DNA from: Homalodisca vitripennis
Taxonomy: Eukaryota; Arthropoda; Insecta; Hemiptera; Cicadellidae
DNA length: 64,000 nucleotides
Assembly (NCBI RefSeq): GCF_021130785.1
Contig: NC_060211.1
Coordinates: 26,707,001 to 26,771,000, forward strand
Reading direction: 5' to 3'
Position numbers and translations under genes: made by a program. The first letter of the stretch is position 1; every line of letters begins with the position of its first letter. The notes beneath the pieces were generated by a model. The model saw only the letters and a program-made list of their open reading frames with translations, did not search any database and was not told where the DNA came from. This document shows, piece after piece, positions 13,663 through 25,700 of this stretch.

Positions 13663-13764
13663 ACTGTCTCCATCTCCAGCTGTACAGGGACAGCAAGGAC
13701 AGATACAAACAAGGACAAACCAAGGCATCCTTATCCCTTCAGCACTTCCTGGGAGTTCAGACAG
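13663..13764 (+). CDS. Dok7: Docking protein exon: PH domain, central strands
   Basis: Acceptor is GCCTATGTTTCAG. The exon enters with two bases completing a split codon, then reads CLHLQLYRDSKDRYK, a strand and turn of the DOK-type PH domain, followed by the SLSLQHFLG segment. It ends ACAG and is followed by GCAAGG, so the donor is a GC donor rather than GT. The last base plus GT of the next exon makes Gly34. Length 102 bp. The PH domain binds phosphoinositides in DOK proteins and holds the adaptor at the membrane. The first PH strands must come from an upstream exon that I could not find in 1-13,662. Confidence 0.83.
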
Positions 13765-16700
13765 GCAAGGCAATTTATTCTCACCCTTACGTTACATTCT
13801 TATATATTTTCTATTAAGAATGGTCTCAATTACGTTATGGTAAAGAAAAATGTCTTTCTATAAGTGTATCAAGCCAAAAATAAAAACAGGAAAAATTAAG
13901 AAACAATCTTAACACCCAATAATTTCCACTCTAATTCCAAGAACCTGATATTTTAGAGCAATTGCAGCAGTTGCATTTAGGAAGCTCACGGGTTTATGGC
14001 CAGATGTTACAAATAACAATGAGGCAGACTTATCAATTATGACTTGTTTTGAGCAGCCACTAGTACACAATTGTAACTTAGGGATAAAGTTCTACTTAAG
14101 TGTGTATTCTTTTGTGTTCTTTTTTATATTCTTAAAGAATTTTAATACAAGTAAACCGAAAACCCAGTGACATTGTGTGGAATTACATTTTGAAATGTTG
14201 ACATAGTGTTGTCCTTGAAGCACGCAGTGGTGTGTTGATGACCCCTCGTGTTTACCTTAGAAACCACTAAAGTTCCAAAACTAATTTATTGCCTAAACAC
14301 AATTAAATCGTTGGCAAGACTGACTATCGAGCCCTGAACCCATACAGCTTGTATTTGTGGGTTTTCACTCTCTTTGGCTCCATCAAGTGTCCGTTAAAGT
14401 GGAGGTTACTGACCAATTTTAAACAACAGGAAGATTACTGTTACAAAATTTAATGTTAAGTATTATCACTAGTATTTTCTTGTTATAAACTAAGATATAA
14501 ATCCCAAGATGCATTTAATTGTTACAGGTTTTACGCTTGACAAAGAATCCAACACTATCGCCATTATCTGCCAGGATGTTACCGTGGTCCTTGCGTTTGA
14601 CACGAGAGAGCGACTCATCCAGTGGCAAGTGAAGATTGCCAACAACCTTGGAGAAGGTGAGATCAAACTCAATATTACAGGTTTTACACTTTTGACAAAG
14701 AGTCCAACACTATCGCCATTATCTGCCAGGATGTTACTGTGGTTCTGGTGTTTGACACGAGAGAGCGACTCATCCAATGGCAAGTGAAGATTGCCAACAA
14801 CCTTGGAGAAGGTGAGATCAAACTCAATATTACAAGTTTTACTCTTGACAAAGAGTCCAATACTATCGCCATTATCTGCCAGGATGATACCGTGGTCCTT
14901 GCCTTTGACACGAGAGATCGACTCATCCAGTGGCAAGTGAAGATTGCCAACAACCTTGGATAAGGTGAGATCAAACTCAATATTACAGGTTTTACACTTT
15001 ACAAAGAGTCCAACACTATCGCCATTATCTGCCAGGATGTTACCGTGGTTCTGGTGTTTGACACGAGAGAGAGACTCATCCAGTGGCAAGTGAAGATTAC
15101 CAACAACCTTGGAGAAGGTGAGATCAAACTCAATATTACAGGTTTTACACTTGACAAAGAGTCCAACACTATCGCCATTATCTGCCAGGATGTTACCGTG
15201 GTCCTGGCGTTTGACACGAGAGAGAGACTCATCCAGTGGCAAGTGAAGATTGCCAACAACCTTGGAGAAGGTGAGATCAAACTCAATATTACAGGTTTTA
15301 CACTTGACAAAGAGTCCAACACTATCGCCATTATCTGCCAGGATGTTACTGTGGTTCTGGTGTTTGACACGAGAGAGAGACTCATCCAGTGGCAAGTGAA
15401 GATTACCAACAACCTTGGAGAAAGAGAATCTTAGGATAGTTCAGTAAATACACAATCGATCCAGTACTTTTTACCAGTACTTTTTATGTGACTGACTAAC
15501 AAACACACAGACAGACACTATTATACTTATATTTAATAGTACAGATTTTAAAATCAAGAAACTGGCATTTTTTTAATATAACTACATCCAATTGCTACTT
15601 GCTTATTATGTATATTTCTCATTATCTATAATTTTGGATAGCTTTAGCAGTTGTTTCTAAACAGTTACAATTCATGATCATTTTCATCATTTTAATTTAA
15701 AACTATAAGGAATAAAATATTTTTTGTGGAAAATATTTAGCTCTGAATTGAGCCCTTCATGCACTTCACATTTTATATTAAAATTCAGACTTTCCTCAGA
15801 AATGATCCTTGAACTCCCATGTATCTGTGTTTCACTCCAGTGTGAACTCTATGATTTAACTCAAAATTTAATAATGATGTTAAGTTTTTGATAGTTGTAT
15901 TGAATTTTGTATTTAATTTATGTATTAAATTTTATACAGTGAAGATTTCTATAAAGAGATATAATGTATATAGAGATCAAAACCGCATATGGTTATTAAA
16001 AAACTCAAATAATAAAACTTTAAAATTATATCCTCCTGGTACAGTTTGGTTGAATGAAAACATTTAGAAAGTATTTACATCAAGAAACAATTGTGCTTAT
16101 AAATTTGTATTACTGAAAAATTAAATATTTTATATGCTAACATTGGAATATATCATGATTCTTACTGACCTGATGTAGATAGGAAGAAATGTATTTTTAT
16201 TTCAGGAGCTCTTATTTATTTGTAAACTCACTTTTACTTCACATTTATTTATGGGGTAATAATGTACAGTGTAACTAAACCCAGTTTTTATCTTAATACT
16301 TTTTTATAAAATATCTTTACAGAATTTATAAAATTGTTGCACCAAAATACTTATTATGAGGTCAATCCTCAATTCAATGTGCTTTTTTTAGATTTGATTA
16401 GATTGAAAACATAGAAGTTAAGGTAAAAATGGGATTGGATTCAAAATTATGTTACTATTTAATAGCACATGACTGTGTTAGGAAAGGATGTAAAAATGTT
16501 ATGTTTTATTTTTTTAAGGTGTGCTCTCTATCAACATTATGTTTCATCCTTTTAAACTGTTCAGAGCCTTAAGGACAACCTTGCTGAGCGTTAGAGCCCA
16601 GCAACTAAAACATCAATCAGAACTTGTATTATCCTTGTTAGAAACATTTTAGGATGATACCTAATTGCGTTTGTCATCCAGATGAACAGTTCCTGGTCCA

Positions 16701-19700
16701 GATTCAGTCAGCGCCTGCTCGAGGTAAAATTCCTCCAGGACCTGCTCGCCTCCACATCCAGGAGCACAGGTTCTGCATGACTGTGGGTGTTCCACCACGA
16801 CTAGTCGGCTACTGGCTCATAAGGCAGCTCAGGTCAGTGGACAGAACAACACGGAGTTCTCATTGTATACAATGTAAAATTTCAACTTTGAAACTTCAAA
16901 ATTTGTTGACGAGAATAACATAAGAAAAGTAAATGCAATGATAAAACTAGAATGTTTCATCAAATCAGATTTTTTTAAACTGCAACCCATGTATTTCACA
17001 TTTTAACTGAGATGGTAAAACTAATGTTTTAAAGTGAGTGCATGTTAGAGTTTTGCATTCTTCTAATCTTTAGATTCTCACCTAAAATCCAATCTGAAAG
17101 ATAAATAGGCTTAATTTATTGAAAAATACCTCAAAGGATTAAGTTAATCATATGTTTCTTGGGTGTTGGGAATTTTTGCAGGCATAAAACTAATGGTTAT
17201 GTTAGAGTTCTGCGTTTCCAAAATCCAAAAGCATATTTGTAACCCTAAAGTACAGTAGATGTGTAGTCAATCTTCTCTGATTGAGTGTGTTAACTTATTA
17301 TCTAATGTACTCCTTGAGTTAAAAGAAAGAATATATTCTGTTTTATTGATATCTTGCACAGTCAGTATTCTTTGAGACTAATTAGTGGTTTTCATTGTTA
17401 GAAATTGAAAATTAAAAGAATTTTTTTACGGATTAAAGATTGTTATCATATACTTAAATTCTGATTTGAATTATTATTGCAACCCTTTTCCCTCCCTCTC
17501 CTCCTGGTGTTATACCATTGACATCATCTTTTTAATGATAGCAGGATTCAGTTATAAGTTACAGTTTAAGATTGAGCATCTTGTCCGTCAACACGGTCGA
17601 TTCAAATAGACGTGTGGTGGTAAAGGCCCAGGTCCCGGTAAAATTGTCAGAAAAAACTAGTCTGAGTTGTGGCCTGAATGTAGTTAAGCAAAGTCTATTC
17701 TTGATGATGCTCCAAATTCCATACTTTGTCTAAATAAACGTGACTAGTTATAGTTATATTTAACCTTATTCCAGCAATTTAAATGAGACTCTACTATATT
17801 AATAATGAATCTTTCTCAGGAGATATGGTGTTGTCGAAAATCGGTTCTGCTTCGAGGGAGGATCCCGATGTGGCCGAGGAGAGGGTCTGTATGTCCTGGT
17901 GTCGGATCAGGGGGAGGACATTTCCAGAGCCTTCCAGTTGGCTGCTGAGGGAAAACTATCCTCTCGACGCCGTCCTCTCGCCAGAAACTCTTCAGGTTAG
18001 TGTTCTCCTCTCTCTCCAGTGTTCAACATTTTAATTACACATTTTTTTGTGGCAATGCAACATTTTTCTTATGCACCTTAAGTTTTGTGTAAAATGCTGA
18101 AACATTTCCACAATGGAAGGAAATTTCTAATTATTGGATGCAGAAAAATCTTGAAAAAGGAGCTATGAACCAGATAATTTATCTTTGCTTTCTGTATTTT
18201 TACTAAAACCACGGCACATTCAAGGTCGTCGTCACAGCAATCTTGACACAATAGAAGTTAAACAAAAGGAATTATTGAATCATATCAAATAAAATTATTC
18301 TTTTAAAAATACATCCAAACATTTCTGTAATAATTATTTTGTTGACACATTAAATTAAAGTGGATAGTAGGCACATAACCTTAGTACTATTGTATTAACA
18401 ATAGAATATTTATGGAATAACAAAAAAGCTTCATCGAGTCTGTTTAACATCATCTACAGTGACATTAAAATTAAGATAGCTGATTTTTTTTTAAATAAGG
18501 CAACTAAAATGGATAAATAATAAAACTTTTCTCCATTAAGCAGGATGAAGATAGATAAAATGGTAGATTGCAAAATAAGATTTGGAAAGATAAAATTTTT
18601 ATAACTTTCATGCCTTTATGTTCCCTTTAAGTGCTGTCAAGGAAGATGTCGGTTCTTGATAAATTTCTGGCCCTTAATTAGTTCAGCTAATCAGATAACT
18701 GGGTGAAATCGTAGGGTGTTGGTAAATTTAAGAAATCCATTTGCTTTTAGTTGGAAAAGTCCAAAACCTATTTTCAAATTTTGATAACTCCCTGATAATT
18801 GAACCCGTCCTCTCAGTTAGAGATCTGCAGCATTAGTCATACACTCTGCTGAGAGTGTTCACACTATTTGACAGACTTCATTGTTGTTTTTTCCATAAGA
18901 GACCAGTAGTAACAAGTGTCCCGAATACATGTTGCAGTGGTGGACAGTCCCAGACGGACTCTCCATTCCCGAGCGGAGACACGCATGTCTGACGTCAGTT
19001 GCCTGGAGAGTCTGCTGCTGCAGTCAGAACAGGCTGGGGGAGACATGTGCTGCGGTTGCTCTCACAACAACGACGAGTCCATCATCTGGCCCTCCTCCGA
19101 GACCCGGGCAGACAGCTGTGACTTTGGTGACGCCTCCTCTGTCGCCGACTATGCTGACAACCATATTCAGGTGCGACAGTTCTGCCAGTCAGCACAATAA
19201 TATGCCCAATAAACGCACAAGAGCAGAGGGCCACTTTGTATTGTATAGACAAACAGACAAATTTTTATCAAATTGTTGCAGAAATATTTCCTAAGATAGA
19301 AATAAATTTTCAGCTGCACTATTTTTAAAGGGAAAATAGGAGAGTATCAAAAGCGTTACTAAGTGATAATATTTTTCATAAATCATTGGTGTTCACATTT
19401 TACACCTATAACAAAACATCAGACTCCTATATTAAAGGTTAGATTATATAAACATAATTATAAAGAAAGATAAATAGGTAAAGTAACTGTTTTCTGCCAA
19501 ATAAATCATCATTATCGTGTTGGCTCAACAATTGCTATGAAAAATCTATAATTAAGTTTGTTAATGATAGGAATTTTTATGATAGGGATAGTGATTGAAA
19601 ATGTACAGCATATCAATTTCAATACCATTCCGATGTTCAAGATGTCTTCGAAAGCAAGATTACGAATGGAAGAATCGATTAGTTCATTTTTCGGCCTCAC

Positions 19701-22700
19701 ATTCTTATCGTTTCTACATATGAAACTAGATAATATTTTTTACCCAATTGTGCATTTTGGAATATTCTTTGTAATATTTATACTAATTATATACGCATGA
19801 TCTCTTCCTTAAATTAAGAAAAGGTATTTCACCTACGTATTCCATTTTTATTTAAAAAAATATGCTTTACCATAAAAATAGGCTTTTACGGAAATAGCAA
19901 TTCACATCAATGTATAATCAAATATTGATTAGATGAATTTTAAAAAAGACTTTTCAAAATCAGGGGAAATGATCTAAGAGATGTTACTACGTAGTTGCCA
20001 AGTAAGGCATAGATTTTACCAATTTTCTTATTTTTTTCATTACTGCCTTTATAATGAATTAATTTTTTTTTTTTTAGGGATTGTTAATCATCAACATATA
20101 AACTGTAACAATTCTTCAAAGGGACCAAATTAACTTAAGCGATATTTCTACATATTTAAAAATTTTTCTGTTTGCAATATTTAAAAAGATGGATCTTTAT
20201 TGATTTTAAGATACTGAAATCATTTGATTGGTAAATATCATGTTCTGTTCTGTATACATGTATATGATATATACAAACATGATTTTAGTACATACTATAA
20301 TAGTATCAAAATAAAGTTAAAAAAATCAGGAGATAAATATAATATTTTAAATTTTTCTGTTAAGGTTCTGTAAGACTTAAGTTAAGTAAAATTCAGTAGA
20401 GGACGAAAAATCTTTACATGAATGCAAATTATTTTGACAGATATAAGAGTTTGTTAAAATGAGAGGGAGCATTTAATCACAGAAATAATTTATCGGAGAG
20501 TGATGAGAGGTTCCAGAATATCATTAAAAGTTTAAAGGTTTAGTCTCTTCAATTAAAAATGCCACATCTTTTCTCAAGTTAACAAGATGAGCAGTCAATA
20601 TAGTGCTCATCTCATTAACGATAACTTCAGTGTGGTACGCTAATAAAACCCCAGAGTGCCATTATTGTGATAATTTCTGGTGGTTTCAATCTTGCTGAGT
20701 CTACACACTCTATATTACAGTTTAATAAATATCATAACAAAAATTTGAAAATATTAACTAATTACTCATTCAATACCCCATAGATGTATAGTGAATTCTG
20801 TAATACCGAACTAAAAAGTTAAATAACTGTAAATATGCATCTTAGAACTCACGTGAATATAGCCTTAATTCCTCCTCTCTGTGTGAGCAAAATCCAGGCC
20901 TGAAATTTTGCAAGAACATTTGAAGCATCCTCTAGTGTTAGACTACTGTTCAGGTACTCTAATGCAAGTTGGTTAGAATAGCTGCCTAGTGGCATTCAAA
21001 GGATAACCAAAGGACTAAGATGAGAAAAGAGCTTGGGGAATATGCTAGTGCTGAGTATAATAGATGTGTAATTTTAGTTTTTTAAATTTGTTGTGCTTCA
21101 TAAAATCTCTGATGACCTTTCGACTAGGTCATGGCAGTAAATTAAAAATAAGGCAAGGTAATTAAAGCTAGTGTAATTCTCGAATCTAACTCAATTATCT
21201 TGAATTCATGCAAACTGTTTTGTGATTTACTCGTATATCCTGCACCATTGTACCGACTGTTATTGTTGTGTTACAGGACAGCTGCAGGACAGCCGACAAC
21301 TCGATGGGTCGCTGCACCAGTTGTATCAGCAAGCTTGGAGCCTTATCTCGGTCCTCCACAGTAACCAACACTCCTGGTTCTGGCTTTACCCCAGCATGGA
21401 CCATGGACACTGACAGTTTAGGTCAGCTCTCAATCAGATATTGTCATCATCCTTTCTAGGATTTATTTTCTTGAAGCAAAATTCATAATTAAATTTGTTT
21501 TGTAGTAGTTTAATGAAGACTTAAATAATTTATTGAAAGTAAACAGATACATAAAATATATTTTTATTGTTTTGTCTGAATATTTAGATAATGTAGTTTT
21601 TAATCTGATAATTATCATGCTCTGTGTAGTGCTGTGATTTGCCATACATTTATTTATCTGAAATAAAATAATAAAAATAAAATAAAATGTTTTGTACATT
21701 TGCATTTGTCTTTCAAAAAATTAAAAAGCAATCTTACCTCTTATAACAGTTTTTAGATCTTCCATGGATCACAGGGACTGATTCTTATGCAAGCCTTGCT
21801 AACATGTCTCTCAAAAACCAAAAGGCAAAAATTAAAACCATAATTAAAGATAGTTATTGACAAAATAGTTGTGTTACTCCAGAAGCAGAGAACATCAAAA
21901 CTTCTAAAAAAAATTTCTCTGGAATTTTGATTAATGTTAAAGAGGTCATAAGTGCTATAACCTTTAAAATCAGGACCACCATTAAGCTCAGATTCGAAAA
22001 TTCTATTTTTGAAGGAGGAGACTTTTGATGGCAACAGATTAGGGCCATACCATCCATGGATATTTAGTGGATATTCTATTATAGTTTTTGTGTCTCATTG
22101 TGCAGTAGTAATTAATAATAGCTATTCCTGTTATCAAATTTAATTCTCCATCTAAACCAACAAATATTTATAAATAGACTCAATCTTGCAATTTCTAATT
22201 ATATACTTTTTTGTTTTTTTGTAAACTGTCCCAAATATAACAATATACATGAAAAGAAAGGTAGATCATTATCAAGAAGGCATATTTCTGATTTAAAACT
22301 GCATTTCTTAACACTTAAAAATCTGAATTTACGATTTTGTGCAGTTCTTCATTTTTTGTAATGTATTTGAAACCAACCATATTTATTTATTGTTGTACGT
22401 ATTTTTAACTATACTGTGAAATTCTTGTTACGGTTTGTAAAACTGGCAAAATTGTTTTGAGCAGGAACTTGTAACCATGAGAGCAATGGAGTCTGCTGCA
22501 ACTCGCTCCAGCCTGGATGTGATTCCATGGCAAGGCTTTCTAACTCAGACTGTTGGTAAGTATATTTCTATGTGCTTCATTGGTACAGAAATTTTCTCTA
22601 AGAAAGAAATAAATTGTCAGCCATGCTCATTGTGCTAGTTGTGGTGTCAACAAGGCTTATTTATGACTTTTAACTGTGACATGTTTGTTGCTCCCGGCTT

Positions 22701-25700
22701 GTGCAAGCGTACCTTTATAGTAGTAGTGCTCACTTATGCGTTGACAGATTTTGTTGAAAAAAGCACCATAGATAATGTGGCATCATAATTTTGTATAACT
22801 GATGCAAAAACAGCTAAAGCCTTTTAACTAATAAAACGTTTGTTGCATCTATTTTTTTTGTTTGAGCTATTTTTTTTTGAGTTTTGATGTTATTTGTGCA
22901 AAATTTAGTTTTTTGTAGCTATAATAGTTTTAGAAATAATTTTTTGATAAAAAATACATTATTGCGGCTAGTGGCTAAACAACACATTTATTGACCTATG
23001 TTTATAGAACATAAAAAAAAGATAAGTACTATAAGCGACAGAAGTTTGTGACATCCTTTTCTGAACATCGTGTATATCTGACTGAGTTACCCATACATAC
23101 GTAATAAAACACCTTACCCTGCAGGTCATCCAGTGGATCATCGTCTAGCACAGTGGCAGAGAGGTGTGCATGCTGTCCCCCTGTACGGCCACCCAAGCCT
23201 CTGCAGCTGGCCACACAGTCAGCCACCAATTCCCCCATCAAGAAGAAGCCCAAGCCACCGATGCCACTGCCAGTCTGCAACTGCCCTCACCATCAGCCCC
23301 CCAATCCGTATGACAACTACGACATTCCCAAGACCTTACCTGCTGCTCAGCCTAAAAGAGTAAGTCAATTGTTTAAGCTATGCAACGTTATGAAAAAGGT
23401 GATAATATGTAATGGATAAAAACTATCTAAAAGTGAAATCAAATCAACCTGATAATATTTGACCCAAAGTGGTGACACCATCCTAATAAGTCTCTAATTT
23501 AAGGATAGTAGGAAAGAGCATTGATCTCACCTTTTTATTATGTCAAATCTTCATTTAGAAACTGGCGTACCTTGAGAATATTATGAATTCATTTTATACT
23601 TTTAAAACAAAACAAAAAATCAAACTTTAACTGATGTCACTTTCTCTTTCAATTCAATAATACTGAAATCTGTAAACAGTGCAGATTTGAACAAACTGAC
23701 TGTGGCAGATGCCGCTATAATTGTAACCACATGTATTATAGCTAGGCATGTATTGTACAGTAGCTTACAACATTGAGTGCTGGTGTATACTGGACGGTTA
23801 AGCGTACTGTGTCACTCAGTATAGAGCTACAGTGAAAGTACTAACTACTTGTGTTATAGCTAGTCAGTTACTATACAATGGTTTACAACATTGTCTGCTG
23901 GTGTGTACTGGACGGTTAAGTGTACTGAGTATTTCACAGAAATTAGCAGCAGTAAAGGTGTTTAAATATGAAAATTAAAGATATTTATAAATGAAAAAGC
24001 ATAAAAATCTACATCAAATTTAAAACTTTTTGTTTATATTTTGATATCTTATATTTGCAAAATTGTATGTAATCAATATCATTTATCTTTTGGTATGGTC
24101 TTTAACTTCTTTGATGATTTTGTTTTTATTTGATCAATGGTAGTAAAACCTTGTCTGCTACTAAAACGTGTTGGTCTTCAGCAGTACCAAAAGAATGATT
24201 TTGCCTAAAAGTGTGTTCTTATTGCAGGAAGAGACTAACCGCCCTGAGGTGAACAGCAGGATGACTGCATGTCCTACAGCAGACGACTACTATGATACAC
24301 CTAAGAATATGAAGGAGAGTCTAGTAGGGGAGTATGGAAATTACGACACTCCACCACCACCTGCTCTGGCAGTCAGGAAGGTTCAGGGTACTCCATGCCT
24401 ACACCACAACTTCTCTACTCTCAGGTGGGTTATAGGAACTCACATAAGTGACTCCAGTCACTTTAATTATAAGGTTATGTAGTTTTTTTCAATTACATTA
24501 AAACATAAAACCAATATTTAATACTTTTATTTTTGTGAGGCCTTTCGATAGCAAGGCTATCTTCGTCAGACACATCACAAAAGTATTAAATATTGGTTTT
24601 ATGTTTTATTTAATGTAATTAAGTTAACAGTAACCAATATAAGCTCCATCTACAACAGGTTATGTAGTGTTGAACTGGTCATTCATGTATTGTAAACTAA
24701 ATTTTGGAAATATTAGTAATAAATGCAGTGTAATACAACTTAACCCTTTGCGATTTGGAGGCCATAAATATGGCCTCAACTTATTTCTTACTCAGCTCGG
24801 ATGTAGTCTCAGGTGGATGTCCTCTTAGGTCTCCGGGCCACGTATAGTGGCCGGCTGTGTTCTGCATCGATTCACAGCTCCATGTTTGCCACTTTTCCTT
24901 AGATTAAAATACCAGTATTTGACCTTCAGTTCTTGAAATTACTGAGATTTAAATTGAATTTTCAAAAAATGTAGAAAGTTTATTAGTTTCAAGGTTGAAT
25001 TTAGATTGATAGGTTATTTGTCATTCGCTTTCAGACGAACCAAGTAATATGCAATTTAGGTTATAGATTGATCTGTTTTTGCAGAATAAAAATACAATTC
25101 ATATCAATCATATATCATATATCTGGTATCAACAGAATATTATCTTATTTCAATATTTTAAGGTTCCTCTCCACCAAATGTATTTTAATAAATAGATAGG
25201 ATACACTATACCAGCTACAGTGACACTGACAGTCGGATAAAAAATATTTCCGAATGATGTATATTACGGTATATGGTGCAAATAGAGAAATATTAATTTA
25301 CTTACTTTGCTGAGAGGTTGCAGCATTTTCTAGCTACAACTGGATAAGGATTGTATTTAATAACTGTGCAATACAGTGGGCCACACAGAGTTGCCTGGCA
25401 AGCTGAGGGACAGAACGTTGTCGTAAATCATGGATCTGAGGCAGAGAACATCCAATGGCCACATTTGTAGCTTGGCGATATGAGAGGACAATCGTATGAA
25501 ACTGATGGTGATCGCAAAGTGATAAAATAATTACTTCTGCGGATGTCTTAGTTTCCCTGGTTGCACATATCTATTAAATAATATGAGATGTCAAGGTGTG
25601 TTTAGAAGTATCGAACATTATTTTCTACTGCAAGGAAATGGTTGGAGTGAGACACGTATTGGCATACACAGAAGATGGAAGTCAACTATAATGCACATGG

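Larger units (their letters stand above)
14528..15423 (+). repeat. Tandem array of six copies of the PH-domain exon (153-bp unit)
   Basis: Exon bodies at 14528-14656, 14681-14811, 14836-14964, 14989-15117, 15142-15270 and 15295-15423, separated by 24-bp spacers starting GTGAGATCAAA and ending ATATTACAG. The unit is therefore exon plus a spacer that looks like a minimal intron. Both parts are multiples of three and the spacer has no stop, so read-through would also keep frame. Copies are nearly identical, with a few base changes each. Similarity begins at the exon acceptor on the left and stops at the exon end on the right. The periodic open frames on the minus strand here are a by-product of the 51-codon period. 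Confidence 0.9.
15424..24227 (+). other. Introns of the docking-protein gene (15.4-24.2 kb)
   Basis: Non-coding gaps 15424-16681, 16833-17819, 17996-18937, 19171-21276, 21422-22464, 22556-23124 and 23360-24227. AT-rich, without convincing open frames. A diverged tandem duplication sits at about 23700-23945. No other repeat family or RNA gene was recognised. Confidence 0.7.

Noticed and set aside
14490..15395. 301-codon open frame on the minus strand made of 51-residue repeats
   Set aside because: It is the antisense of the tandem PH exon. The 153-bp period keeps any stop-free frame open, and the plus strand has domain similarity and splice signals.
24543..24569. Fully active hammerhead ribozyme
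   Set aside because: The core and stem II are present, but no convincing stem I with a UH cleavage site could be placed by eye. It is reported only as hammerhead-like.
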